A stretch of 64,000 bases of DNA from Clostridia bacterium (GTDB taxonomy: Bacteria; Bacillota; Clostridia; Oscillospirales; CAG-272), in NCBI GenBank assembly GCA_017456905.1, contig JAFTIL010000026.1, positions 1-64,000 on the forward strand. Direction: 5' to 3'. The notes under the pieces are model-generated. The model saw only the letters and a list, made by a program, of their open reading frames with translations. It searched no databases and was not told the DNA's origin. A program made the translations under genes and the position numbers. Positions 48,724-57,117 of the stretch are shown piece after piece; the first letter of the stretch is position 1, and each line of letters starts with the position of its first letter.

Positions 48724-50700
48724 TCAGGCCATATCGTCGGAATCTACCTGCTCGAAGTAGCAATGCGCGCCTGCGGGGAACCGCTGGTCGGTGCTTTCCT
48801 CAAAGATGATCCACAAACGCTCCTGCCCGAACTCAAGGTGTCCTTTGACACCCTCTCCCTCAAAGACCCACACGCCGTCCCGGTTGCTTGCGGTGAGCTT
48901 CAACGAGGATTCGGTGGTATCGTCCAAGAGAGAATTATCTCCGTCGGGGTTGGGATAAAGGAAGGTGAAGGTGTATCTGACGTTCATGTCCATCTGCGTG
49001 TCCGTTGCGTTGTCGAATGTCACGTAGGTGTTGCTATACGCCCAGTCTTTGTCCGAAGTCTCCTCCAAATTGGCATATTTGTGCCACGTGGTATCGACGG
49101 CAGCCTTGCGGAGATCCTCCTTCGGCTCGACCAAGGGGGTATAGGTCAGGCTTGATACGTTTCTGGTATACTCATTGGGTGAGAACGGTTCGGAATAGCA
49201 ACAGTATTCGTCGTGGTAGAGCGTCAGGGATTCTTCAAAGGAGATGATCTCCGTCTTACCGTCCCTCGTCAGATAGCGATTGCCGTTCTCGGCCGCGAGA
49301 ATGGAGTAGACAAGACGGTAATCCCCGTCTTTCGTCAGCTCATACAGGCTGTATTCCAACTCGTAATAATCCGTGCGGTCCACATGGATCAGCCCTTTCT
49401 CGTCCAGCCAGCAGCTTTTCATGTCGAAGAAGGCATCTAAAAGGACGGGCTTACCGTTTCTTTGGGTAAAGATGGCCTTGATGGTGTAGTCCTCGTTCAT
49501 GATGACCAGCTCGTCCTGTCCGTCGCCGTTGAGGTCGATCTCGTCGTAGCCCTCGTGGGAGGCACCCCGATAAGCGGTGTAAAGAAGTTGGGTATAATAT
49601 TCAAATGAAACGTCGTTCGGGAAGGTAAAGAGATCGTCGTATTCTCCCTGAAGCCATTTGGCGTGATCAAATTTCTCCAGGCAGGTGGAGATGGCCTTGT
49701 AGGTCTCGCGGATGGCGGCGTAGCTTGAAAAATCCGCTACGGGAAGATCCTCGGCCAAAGCCTTGTCAACCAACGGGAGGTGGATGTAGGGCGTCAGCAA
49801 TTTGACGGTTCGACCGTAATCCGTGGTAGAGATGATCCGACCGTATTCTCGATGCAGTTCGTCGTGGGTCTCCTTGTCAATGGTCGTCCGCTCTCCGTCT
49901 TTGATTTGGAAATATTCAAGAACTTCTTTCTTATCCATGTCATAGAGGCCGCCGTAAATGGAGCTGTAGACCATTTTGTCTCCGTCCACGCGGCCGATGT
50001 AAACGATACTTTCCTCGATGCTGCCGTCGACGGTTGAACGTTCTATAAAGAAGCGGCGATCCGTACCAAACAGGAAGGCACCGCCTTTTCCGTAATTGGC
50101 CTCCAGCAGGATGGGTTTCTTGCCCGAAATAGTAAAGAGGGCCTTAACGCCGGCATATTTGGACAGCAGGATCAGCTCGGGTGTGCCGTTGCCGTCCATG
50201 TCCATGTAGCCGTAGCCCATGTTTTGTGCAACTTCGGCATCCTTGCAGGCATCTACGATGCCGTGGAGGGCGGTGGCAATGGCGGCCTCCCGCTCGTCCA
50301 TGCCCTCGGTATCGGGCACGGGCAGTTCTTCGCCGTTTTGCTTGGCGGTCAGGAGGGCTGTGTACTCGGCGATGATGCCGTCGTACAGGGACTTTTGCTT
50401 TTCATAATCCTTTTCGGGATCTTGGGTCTCGGTTTCCGGGGGCGGTGTCTCCACCACAGGCGGCCTGAAGGGCCCGCCTCTCCCGGCCAGTACGATGGCC
50501 GCCACCACGCCGAGGGACACCACGGCGCACAGCACTGCCACCATGGCGGGGTGGTTCATGAAAGCGGAGAAGCGGCTTGCCCGTTCCCTCCTCGGATTGA
50601 CGGTGGTAATGCTTCGGATGTCGCTCTCTACAATAAGATCCTCGCTCATGTCGGTCATGAGGGCCGCGAGGGACAAATATTCATCACGAGCATAAGTCAT
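48724..50700 (-). CDS. putative membrane anti-sigma factor with Ca-binding-like repeats outside
   Basis: A 658-residue single-pass membrane protein. The N-terminal about 50 residues are cytosolic, followed by a helix (MVAVLCAVVSLGVVAAIVLAG) and a Pro/Glu/Thr linker. The large outer part has two related segments, each with an EF-hand/VCBS-like loop: YGYMDMDGNGTPELILL and YDEIDLNGDGQDELVIM, each followed by an 'I/L-F...GKP-LL(E/D)A' strand. The gene starts with an ATGA overlap on the sigma factor gene stop, so it is its co-translated partner. By position I infer anti-sigma or sensor function; no standard zinc anti-sigma motif is seen. The outside signal is unknown. Confidence 0.7.
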   Translation of the reverse strand: MTYARDEYLSLAALMTDMSEDLIVESDIRSITTVNPRRERASRFSAFMNHPAMVAVLCAVVSLGVVAAIVLAGRGGPFRPPVVETPPPETETQDPEKDYEKQKSLYDGIIAEYTALLTAKQNGEELPVPDTEGMDEREAAIATALHGIVDACKDAEVAQNMGYGYMDMDGNGTPELILLSKYAGVKALFTISGKKPILLEANYGKGGAFLFGTDRRFFIERSTVDGSIEESIVYIGRVDGDKMVYSSIYGGLYDMDKKEVLEYFQIKDGERTTIDKETHDELHREYGRIISTTDYGRTVKLLTPYIHLPLVDKALAEDLPVADFSSYAAIRETYKAISTCLEKFDHAKWLQGEYDDLFTFPNDVSFEYYTQLLYTAYRGASHEGYDEIDLNGDGQDELVIMNEDYTIKAIFTQRNGKPVLLDAFFDMKSCWLDEKGLIHVDRTDYYELEYSLYELTKDGDYRLVYSILAAENGNRYLTRDGKTEIISFEESLTLYHDEYCCYSEPFSPNEYTRNVSSLTYTPLVEPKEDLRKAAVDTTWHKYANLEETSDKDWAYSNTYVTFDNATDTQMDMNVRYTFTFLYPNPDGDNSLLDDTTESSLKLTASNRDGVWVFEGEGVKGHLEFGQERLWIIFEESTDQRFPAGAHCYFEQVDSDDMA

Positions 50701-51254
50701 ATTTGGTACCCCCTTTCGGTGAGATACACCCGTAATTTTTCGCGGGTGCGGGTCAACCGTTTTGTCACGGCGTTTGGAGTCAGTCCGTAGTGCTGGGCCA
50801 AGGCCTTGACGCTACAGGCGTGCCAGTATCGTCCCATGAACAGCTTACGGCTTAGCTCGTCTTCCCCTCGCAAAAAGGTCTCCATGAGAGGGATCAAGTC
50901 GCTCTCAGCCTCGGCAGGGGCAGGCAAGCACTCGGACAGCTCGTGCAAGGCAATCTCGAAATCTATATGCTTTTTAGCCGCCCGATTTTGGCGGTAGCGA
51001 TCAATGGACAGATTGCGGATGATCTTGGCAAGATAGGTTTTCAGAGAAGGCGGCTCTTTGGGCGGAATGGTGTTCCACGCCTTTATATATGTATCATTCA
51101 CACATTCTTCGGCATCGGCATGATTGCCGACAATGCCCTCGGACAAGCCTAAACAAAATTTGCCGTACACTCGGTCGGTTTCTGCAATGGCCCGTTCATT
51201 GCGGGCAAAATACAGGGCTATGATGCTCTTGGTGATTTCATATTCTCGATCCAT
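50697..51254 (-). CDS. ECF-type RNA polymerase sigma factor
   Basis: A 185-residue sigma-70 family protein of ECF size. Region 2 (residues about 20-90) includes ADAEECVNDTYIKAWNTIPP and LKTYLAKIIRNLSIDRYRQNRAA. Region 4 (about 130-180) has the helix-turn-helix SVKALAQHYGLTPNAVTKRLTRTREKL. AAGGAGGTATAACC precedes the ATG, an excellent site. It directs polymerase to a small regulon, likely in response to an envelope signal read by the downstream membrane protein. No autoregulatory promoter could be assigned with confidence in the 175-bp gap upstream, which holds a small GGCGATC/GATCGTCC dyad. Confidence 0.9.
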   Translation of the reverse strand: MDREYEITKSIIALYFARNERAIAETDRVYGKFCLGLSEGIVGNHADAEECVNDTYIKAWNTIPPKEPPSLKTYLAKIIRNLSIDRYRQNRAAKKHIDFEIALHELSECLPAPAEAESDLIPLMETFLRGEDELSRKLFMGRYWHACSVKALAQHYGLTPNAVTKRLTRTREKLRVYLTERGYQI

Positions 51255-51429
51255 GGTTATACCTCCTTGATGATTTTGGCGATCTTCGATCGTCCCATGT
51301 GTGTCTTCGTCCTTTATAACGAATCTCGCGGAGCAAATCTGCCTCTCGTATCGAAAATTATTTCAAAAACGATGCAGAAAGGGTCGTTGATCATTTAAAA
51401 ATGCGTTTTGATCTCCCCGATGTTTTAAA

Positions 51430-51873
51430 TCAATCCTCCTCGCGGTTGGCGTCGATAACAGCTATATTGTAAACGTATTTTTGATTGTAAATCACCGCCA
51501 ACTCGTTGGTGGCCTTCATAGCCAGATGGATGGCGTACCAGGAGCAGAAGCTACAGGTGATCATACCTAAAAGAAAGCAAAGCAGGAGCTTTCCTCCGCT
51601 GATATCGGAATGGACCCCTTCCTTGATGCTCTTGCGGTACAGCCGCTCACCTACCTTAAACCACCAGAAATAGGCGTAAAAGCCACAGGTCACCAGGGAG
51701 AGCAGGTAGTAGAGTACGATACCCTCGGTGTGCTTGCCGTCGTCCTCGCACATACGGTTGATATCCTTGATCCATTGGTGCAAAAACCAGATACCGTATA
51801 TGCCGCAGGTGATCAGGGTAAGAAAAAGATAAGAGAAAATGCTTCTGTCTTCTCGGACGGGGTTTAATCTCAT
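51430..51873 (-). CDS. DUF4234 family membrane protein
   Basis: A 147-residue membrane protein with three or four predicted helices and repeated 'LxTCGxYxxxW' motifs (FLTLITCGIYGIWFLHQW, LLSLVTCGFYAYFWWFKVG, GMITCSFCSWY), the hallmark of DUF4234. Function is unknown in the family. I chose ATG 51873, with AAGGAGC 7 bases upstream; a longer frame reaches into the promoter region. A good promoter lies at 51927-51955. The gene stands alone between the sigma operon and the arg operon. Confidence 0.85.
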   Translation of the reverse strand: MRLNPVREDRSIFSYLFLTLITCGIYGIWFLHQWIKDINRMCEDDGKHTEGIVLYYLLSLVTCGFYAYFWWFKVGERLYRKSIKEGVHSDISGGKLLLCFLLGMITCSFCSWYAIHLAMKATNELAVIYNQKYVYNIAVIDANREED

Positions 51874-51926
51874 GGTGAGGCTCCTTGTTTGCTTGATTTT
51901 GTAATGCTTTAGAAGATTATATCCAT

Positions 51927-51955
51927 ATGATATCATAAGTTCGCGCGATAGTCAA
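51927..51955 (-). promoter_or_regulatory. sigma-A promoter for the DUF4234 gene
   Basis: Minus strand TTGACT (51955-51950), 17-bp spacer, TATCAT (51932-51927) with TG at the extended -10 position. Confidence 0.75.
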
Positions 51956-52368
51956 CAAGCCTCGGAAATTTTTGGCGTAGCGCACAAATACGGCAGCAGA
52001 TTTTATGCAAGGTCACTTCTTGGGTGGTGGCGGATACCGCTTTACGGTAAAAAACGCTCAGGACTCGTCTCTTGATCACGACGATGTTTTAAGGGGGATC
52101 TTGCGTCCCGACCAAAGAGCCGACATATCTTTGGCTGCATAAATCGCGAATAACAAATGAATAATTATACAGTTTTGCGTGGCGCAGGAGAGCGCCGACG
52201 AGCACAAAAAGCCGAGGATATTGGCGGGCAATCACCATGAAATCACGGCTTGTCGCAAGGGAAATTGGGGCCCTTTGTAATAATCGACAAAAGGGGCGTG
52301 CAAACCCAAGTGGTTTTTGGGTTGATGCACAAAAATGCTATTTTCATGCAAAAAAATGAATATACGGC
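51956..52368. other. 413-bp gene-free, hairpin-rich stretch between divergent promoters
   Basis: No credible reading frame. Visible dyads: CCAAAGA/TCTTTGG (52112-52134), GGCGC/GCGCC (52181-52196, extended by CGT/ACG), TTGTCG..CGACAA enclosing CAAGGG/CCCTTTG (52250-52290), and GTGCAAACCCAA with TTGGGTTGATGCAC (52298-52330). It could encode a structured RNA or hold remnants of lost sequence. TGAATAT at 52357-52363, and again at 52407-52413, flank the argC promoter and resemble arginine-repressor half sites. Confidence 0.4.
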
Positions 52369-52397
52369 TTGACTTTTCATAGAGTTGTGTGTATAAT
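52369..52397 (+). promoter_or_regulatory. strong sigma-A promoter of the arg operon
   Basis: TTGACT (52369-52374), 17-bp spacer, TATAAT (52392-52397) with TG upstream. Two TGAATAT motifs about 50 bp apart on either side may be ArgR half sites (weak). Confidence 0.85.
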
Positions 52398-52457
52398 ATA
52401 CCCTGTTGAATATAAAGTGGGGGCGTGTTTTTTTGTCCCTGCAAACAGGAGTTATCC

Positions 52458-53381
52458 ATGAAAAAAGTATTTATTGACGGTAGCGCCGGTACCACGGGGC
52501 TCCGTATCCATGAGCGGCTGGCGGATCGCGCTGATCTGTCTCTCATCATCCTTCCCGACGAGCTTCGCAAGGACGAAAACGCTCGCCGCGAGGCCTTGAA
52601 TGCCGCTGATATTGCTTTTCTTTGTCTGCCCGATGCCGCCGCACGTGAGGCTGTCGCGCTGACCACGAATCCCCATACGGTCATCATCGATACATCCACC
52701 GCTCACCGAACCGTGAAGGGCTGGACCTACGGTTTTCCCGAGATTGGCGGACGGCGTGAGGCCATTGCCCAATCTACTCGCATCGCCAACCCGGGCTGTC
52801 ACGCCAGCGGCTTTGTGTCGCTGATCGCGCCCTTGGTAGAGCAGGGATTTTTGGACAAGTCCGCCGCGCTGTCCTGCTTCTCCCTTACGGGCTACACGGG
52901 AGGCGGCAAGAAGATGATCGCGGAGTACGAAAGCGCCAATAGAGATATCCTGTTAGGTGCGCCCCGTCAGTACGGTCTGACCCAGACGCACAAGCATTTG
53001 CCCGAAATGGCGGCCATCTGCGGGTTGGACAATGCACCTTTGTTCTGTCCCATCGTGGCGGATTTCCCTTGCGGCATGGAGGTCACGGTGCCTCTGTTTG
53101 CTCATCAACTGAAGGGAACCGTTGAAGACGTCGAGGCTTTGTACAAGTCTTACTACGCCACGGGCTTGGTGAGATACGCCGAGGATGCCTCCGAAGGCGG
53201 CTTCTTGTCTGCCTCGGCCATGGCGGGCAGAGACGATCTGCAGGTGACCGTCGCGGGCAACACAGACCGCATCCTGCTGATCGCAAGATTTGATAATCTC
53301 GGTAAGGGTGCCTCCGGTGCGGCCATCCAGAACATGAACATCGTGCTGGGCGTGGACGAGGCCACGGGGCTGTGTGTTTGA
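52458..53381 (+). CDS. argC: N-acetyl-gamma-glutamyl-phosphate reductase, type 2
   Basis: ArgC reduces N-acetylglutamyl-5-phosphate to the semialdehyde with NADPH, the third step of arginine synthesis. The 307-residue protein is of the short type 2 class: N-terminal FIDGSAGTTGLRI nucleotide-binding loop, AFLCLPDAAAR, the catalytic Cys114 in NPGCHASGF, and the late motif THKHLPEM with a conserved His. The type 1 form of Bacillus is about 345 residues. AGGAG lies 7 bases before ATG 52458. First gene of argCJBD with a strong promoter; a hairpin repeat pair separates it from argJ. Confidence 0.95.
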   Translation: MKKVFIDGSAGTTGLRIHERLADRADLSLIILPDELRKDENARREALNAADIAFLCLPDAAAREAVALTTNPHTVIIDTSTAHRTVKGWTYGFPEIGGRREAIAQSTRIANPGCHASGFVSLIAPLVEQGFLDKSAALSCFSLTGYTGGGKKMIAEYESANRDILLGAPRQYGLTQTHKHLPEMAAICGLDNAPLFCPIVADFPCGMEVTVPLFAHQLKGTVEDVEALYKSYYATGLVRYAEDASEGGFLSASAMAGRDDLQVTVAGNTDRILLIARFDNLGKGASGAAIQNMNIVLGVDEATGLCV

Positions 53382-53389
53382 AAAGTACG

Positions 53390-53452
53390 CCAAAGGGGAA
53401 CTTTTTGAAAAAATTTTCCCTTTGGAAACCCTTCAAAAACCTTTATCAAAGG
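53390..53452. repeat. paired intergenic hairpin repeat, half after argC
   Basis: A hairpin with 17-base arms (53390-53406 and 53409-53425, two mismatches), then tail AAACCCTTCAAAAACC. No T run follows the stem. It forms a pair with the half at 53500-53577. Confidence 0.7.
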
Positions 53453-53499
53453 ATTATGAAGGATCAAAAAACAAGATTTCCAAGGAATATATTATTTGA

Positions 53500-53577
53500 G
53501 AGTTTTTGGGATTCTCAAACCCTTTTTGCAAAAATGGTTTGAGCGGGTTCAAGGGCGGCGCCCTTGGCGTGTCCCAA
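53500..53577. repeat. paired intergenic hairpin repeat, half before argJ
   Basis: An inverted tail-like start (GAGAGTTTTTGGGATT) is followed by CTCAAACC/GGTTTGAG (arms near 53514-53521 and 53535-53542) and a near-perfect palindrome CAAGGGCGGCGCCCTTG (53550-53566). It ends 10 bases before the argJ ribosome binding site region. It is more diverged than the other copies, with two stacked hairpins. Confidence 0.6.
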
Positions 53578-53587
53578 AGGAGGATAT

Positions 53588-54802
53588 ATGAAACTTATGA
53601 GTGGCGGCGTTTGTGCCGCAAAGGGATTTACGGCAAGCGGCGTGCATTGCGGCGTCCGCAAGAACCGCACCAAAAAGGACTTGGCGCTGATCTACAGCGA
53701 GGTGCCCGCTTCCTGCGCGGCGGTCTATACCACCAATCTGGTCAAGGGCGCGCCCTTGGACGTGACCAAAAAGCATATTGAAAACGGTGTAGCTCAAGCG
53801 GTCATCTGCAACAGCGGCAACGCCAACACCTGTAATGCCAACGGCATTGAGATCGCCGAACAGATGTGTGCGCTTCTGGGTTCGGCGCTGAATATTCAGG
53901 CAACCGACGTGGTGGTAGCTTCCACCGGCGTTATCGGTCAGCCGCTCTCCATCGAGCCCATCAAGTCGGGTATCCCTGCCCTGGTGGCCGGGTTATCTGT
54001 AGATGGCTGCGATGCCGCTGCTGAGGGCATCATGACTACCGACACCGTCAAAAAGGAAGTGGCTGTTGAGTTTGAGTTGGGCGGTAAGACCTGCAGAATG
54101 GGCGGTATCGCCAAGGGCTCGGGCATGATCCATCCCAACATGGCCACCATGCTGGTGTTCATCACCACCGACGCGGCCATCGCTCCCGAAATGCTGAAAA
54201 AGGCGCTGTCCACCGACGTTGCCGCTACCTTCAATATGGTCAGCGTAGACGGCGATACCTCCACCAACGATATGGTTACCGTACTGGCCAACGGTATGGC
54301 GGGCAACGAGACTGTCACGACCGAGGGCGAGGATTTTGCCACCTTCATGAATGCGCTCAATACCGTTACCGTCAGCCTTTGTCGTATGATCGCGGGAGAC
54401 GGCGAGGGTGCTACCAAGCTCCTTGAATGTACCGTTAGCGGCGCCGATGATATCAAGACCGCACGCACCGTGGCCAAGAGTGTCATCTGCTCCAGCCTGC
54501 TCAAAGCCGCCATGTTCGGTGCTGACGCCAACTGGGGCCGCGTGCTGTGCGCCATCGGCTACAGCGGCGTTGACGTGGACGTTCACAAGGTAGATGTATC
54601 CTTCCGTTCTGTGAAGGGTGAGATCCTTGTGTGCAAGGACGGTGCAGGCGTGGAGTTCTCCGAGGAGATCGCCAAGGAGATCCTGCTCGAGCGTGAGATC
54701 GAGATTCTCGTGTCGGTAGGCGACGGCAACGTGTCCGCCACCGCTTGGGGCTGTGACCTGACTTACGACTACGTAAAGATCAACGGAGATTACAGAACTT
54801 GA
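53588..54802 (+). CDS. argJ: bifunctional ornithine acetyltransferase / N-acetylglutamate synthase
   Basis: ArgJ moves the acetyl group from N-acetylornithine back to glutamate, making arginine synthesis cyclic; bifunctional forms also use acetyl-CoA. The 404-residue precursor cuts itself before the nucleophile Thr187 in HPNMATML, giving alpha and beta chains. Other motifs: VICNSGNANTCN, ASTGVIGQPL, KGSGMIHP, and FGADANWGRVLCAIGYSG. Without argA in the window, a bifunctional enzyme is likely but not proven. AAAGGAGG lies 5 bases before the ATG, right after the hairpin repeat. Confidence 0.96.
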   Translation: MKLMSGGVCAAKGFTASGVHCGVRKNRTKKDLALIYSEVPASCAAVYTTNLVKGAPLDVTKKHIENGVAQAVICNSGNANTCNANGIEIAEQMCALLGSALNIQATDVVVASTGVIGQPLSIEPIKSGIPALVAGLSVDGCDAAAEGIMTTDTVKKEVAVEFELGGKTCRMGGIAKGSGMIHPNMATMLVFITTDAAIAPEMLKKALSTDVAATFNMVSVDGDTSTNDMVTVLANGMAGNETVTTEGEDFATFMNALNTVTVSLCRMIAGDGEGATKLLECTVSGADDIKTARTVAKSVICSSLLKAAMFGADANWGRVLCAIGYSGVDVDVHKVDVSFRSVKGEILVCKDGAGVEFSEEIAKEILLEREIEILVSVGDGNVSATAWGCDLTYDYVKINGDYRT

Positions 54803-54814
54803 GTAGGGGTACGC

Positions 54815-54864
54815 TTGGGGGAGCTTTTTGCAAAAAGCTCCCCCAAACCCCCGCAAAAATCTTA
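54815..54864. repeat. paired intergenic hairpin repeat, half after argJ
   Basis: A perfect 32-base palindrome (54815-54846; arms TTGGGGGAGCTTTTT and its complement), then tail ACCCCCGCAAAAATCTTA. This is the best-preserved hairpin of the family. The 67 bp to the next half show nothing else. Confidence 0.75.
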
Positions 54865-54931
54865 AAGTATAACATAACGGTAGAGATACTGTGCTCTACC
54901 CATTTGTTGCCCAAAATGATTATTCTGTTTT

Positions 54932-54982
54932 AAAAGTTTTTGAAGGGTTCCAAGGGAAACTTTTTTCAAAAGTTTCCCTTGG
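54932..54982. repeat. paired intergenic hairpin repeat, half before argB
   Basis: The tail AAAAGTTTTTGAAGGGTT (54932-54949) is followed by a hairpin with perfect 15-bp arms (54950-54964 and 54968-54982). It ends 10 bases before the argB Shine-Dalgarno sequence. Confidence 0.75.
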
Positions 54983-55002
54983 CGTCCCCCACAGGAGACA
55001 CT

Positions 55003-55872
55003 ATGAACAACCAATTTTCCAACGCACAGCGCGCCCAGGTGCTGACCCAGGCGTTGCCTTACATCAAAAGATACAACGGCGAGATCGTTGTGGTAAAGTA
55101 CGGCGGAAACGCCATGATCGACGAGACGCTGAAGCAGCAGGTCATGGAGGACATCGCCCTGCTTTGGCTCATCGGCGTCAAGGTGGTGCTTGTCCACGGC
55201 GGCGGCCCCGAGATCAGCGATATGATGAAAAAGCTGGGCAAGAAGCCCGAGTTTGTGGACGGCCTCAGAGTCACCGACAAGGAGACCGTGGACATCGTGC
55301 AGATGGTGCTGGCGGGCAAGGTCAACAAGTCTCTCGTCACCCTGCTCCAGATGAAGGGCGGCCATGCCGTGGGTCTTTCGGGCATGGACGGCGGCATCAT
55401 CGAGGCGCGTATTAAGGACGAGCGGTTGGGCTACGTGGGTGAGATCACCAAGATTCGCACCCGCCCCATCACCGATCTTCTGGAGAAAAACTACATCCCC
55501 GTGGTCTCCACCGTGGCAAGCGACCATCAGGGCAACGTCTACAACATCAACGGTGACACCGCTGCGGCCTATATCGCAGGAGCTTTGGGTGCCGCCCGAC
55601 TCATCATGATGACCGACGTGGCGGGCATTCTCCGCGACAAGGACGATCCCTCCACCCTCATCACGGGTATCACCGTTCCCGAAGCACGCAAGCTGTACGA
55701 GGAAGGCATCATCTCGGGCGGCATGATCCCCAAGGTAGACTGCTGTATCGAGGCCATCAACGCGGGCGTGCAGACCGTCACCATCATGGACGGCCGTATC
55801 CCTCACGCCATCCTTATGGAACTGCTCACCGACGAAGGCGCAGGCACCATGGTGGTGGGGGATAGGGAGTAA
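55003..55872 (+). CDS. argB: acetylglutamate kinase
   Basis: ArgB phosphorylates N-acetylglutamate, the second step of arginine synthesis. The 289-residue protein has the amino-acid-kinase motifs VVKYGGNAM, VLVHGGGPEIS, VGLSGMDGG, YNINGDTAAAYIAGAL and MMTDVAGIL, and the C-terminal GGMIPKVDCCIEAI stretch. The N-terminal helix (QRAQVLTQALPYIKRY) of about 20 residues before the kinase core is typical of the arginine-inhibited hexameric form, so feedback control by arginine is likely. AGGAGA precedes ATG 55003. argD follows 13 bp later. Confidence 0.96.
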   Translation: MNNQFSNAQRAQVLTQALPYIKRYNGEIVVVKYGGNAMIDETLKQQVMEDIALLWLIGVKVVLVHGGGPEISDMMKKLGKKPEFVDGLRVTDKETVDIVQMVLAGKVNKSLVTLLQMKGGHAVGLSGMDGGIIEARIKDERLGYVGEITKIRTRPITDLLEKNYIPVVSTVASDHQGNVYNINGDTAAAYIAGALGAARLIMMTDVAGILRDKDDPSTLITGITVPEARKLYEEGIISGGMIPKVDCCIEAINAGVQTVTIMDGRIPHAILMELLTDEGAGTMVVGDRE

Positions 55873-55885
55873 GGAGATAATACTC

Positions 55886-57061
55886 ATGAATCATATCCAA
55901 TCCACCGACAAGCAATTTGTTGCCAATACCTATAACCGCTTCCCTGTGACCATCGTCTCGGGCAAGGGCTCCGAGGTCTACGACCACAGCGGCAAGCGTT
56001 ACATCGACATGGGTTCGGGTATCGGTGTCACCGCTATGGGCATCGCGGACGATGCCTGGGTCGCCGCCGTGACTGCACAACTGGGCAAGGTGCAGCATAT
56101 GTCCAACCTGTACTACACCGAGCCTTGCGCAAAACTGGCCGAGATGCTCTGCACCCGCACGGGCATGAGCAAGGTGTTCTTCGCCAACTCGGGTGCCGAG
56201 GCTAACGAGTGCGCTATTAAGGTGGCGAGAAAGTACGCCGCCGAGCATAAGGGCGAGGATTGCTACACCATCGTGACCCTGGAAAAATCCTTCCACGGCC
56301 GTACTTTGACCACCCTTGCCGCCACGGGACAGGATCATTTCCATAAGCTGTTTCAACCCTTGACCCCCGGTTTTGTTCACACCCCTGCCAATGATTTTGA
56401 AGCCTTCAAGACCACCGTGGAAACCGTGGGCGCTGACAAAGTGGCGGGCATCATGCTGGAGTGCGTGCAGGGTGAGGGCGGCGTCATCGCCCTGGACAAG
56501 GATTTCGTGGTGTCCGTGGCCGAGTACGCCAAGGCTCACGATATCATCCTCATCATCGACGAGGTGCAGACAGGCAACGGCCGCACGGGCGCGCTGTACG
56601 CCTACATGAATTTCGGTATCACCCCCGATGTGGTCTCCACCGCCAAGGGTCTGGGCGGCGGCCTGCCTTTGGGCGCTACCCTCATGTCCGAAAAGGTGCA
56701 GGACGTGCTGGGCTTTGGCGACCACGGCTCCACCTTTGGCGGCAACCCCATCGCCTGCGCGGGGGCTGTGTCCGTCATTGAGCGTATAGATGAAGCGTTT
56801 TTGGCCGACGTGAGCGCCAAGAGCGAGTACGTGTTCTCGGCCTTTGAAGGCTCCCCCGGCGTTGAGTCCGTCAGCGGCATGGGCCTCATGATCGGCATCA
56901 AGACCGTCAAGCCTGCGGGTGAGGTGCTGAAGGCCTGCATGGACAAGGGCGTTTTGTGCTTGACCGCCAAGGACAAGGTCAGACTCCTGCCCGCACTAAA
57001 TATCCCCATGGAGATTTTGAAGGAAGCTGTAGAGGTCATCAAGGTCGCTTGCGCTGAATAA
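55886..57061 (+). CDS. argD: acetylornithine aminotransferase
   Basis: ArgD is a PLP enzyme that turns N-acetylglutamate semialdehyde into N-acetylornithine using glutamate. The 391-residue protein shows the class III aminotransferase set: MGSGIGVTAMG, FANSGAEANECAIKVARKY, the SFHGRTLTTLAATGQ loop, LIIDEVQTGNGRTG and the PLP Lys254 in STAKGLGGGLPLGA. Length is normal. AAGGAG precedes the ATG with a 9-base spacer. Last gene of the arg operon; a terminator follows at once. Confidence 0.96.
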   Translation: MNHIQSTDKQFVANTYNRFPVTIVSGKGSEVYDHSGKRYIDMGSGIGVTAMGIADDAWVAAVTAQLGKVQHMSNLYYTEPCAKLAEMLCTRTGMSKVFFANSGAEANECAIKVARKYAAEHKGEDCYTIVTLEKSFHGRTLTTLAATGQDHFHKLFQPLTPGFVHTPANDFEAFKTTVETVGADKVAGIMLECVQGEGGVIALDKDFVVSVAEYAKAHDIILIIDEVQTGNGRTGALYAYMNFGITPDVVSTAKGLGGGLPLGATLMSEKVQDVLGFGDHGSTFGGNPIACAGAVSVIERIDEAFLADVSAKSEYVFSAFEGSPGVESVSGMGLMIGIKTVKPAGEVLKACMDKGVLCLTAKDKVRLLPALNIPMEILKEAVEVIKVACAE

Positions 57062-57070
57062 AAAGAGAAA

Positions 57071-57108
57071 GCGTCCATCCGATTGCTCGGATGGGCGCTT
57101 GTTTTTTA
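57071..57108. terminator. intrinsic terminator of the arg operon
   Basis: AGCGTCCATCCGA (57071-57083) pairs with TCGGATGGGCGCT (57088-57100) with one wobble; TGTTTTTT follows. The A-rich left flank allows use by the convergent exporter operon too. Confidence 0.9.
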
Positions 57109-57117
57109 TACGTATGA

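Noticed and set aside
53390..53425. Hairpin after argC as an intrinsic terminator
   Set aside because: The stem is strong, but it is followed by GGAAACCC rather than a T run, and the same element also occurs before start codons.
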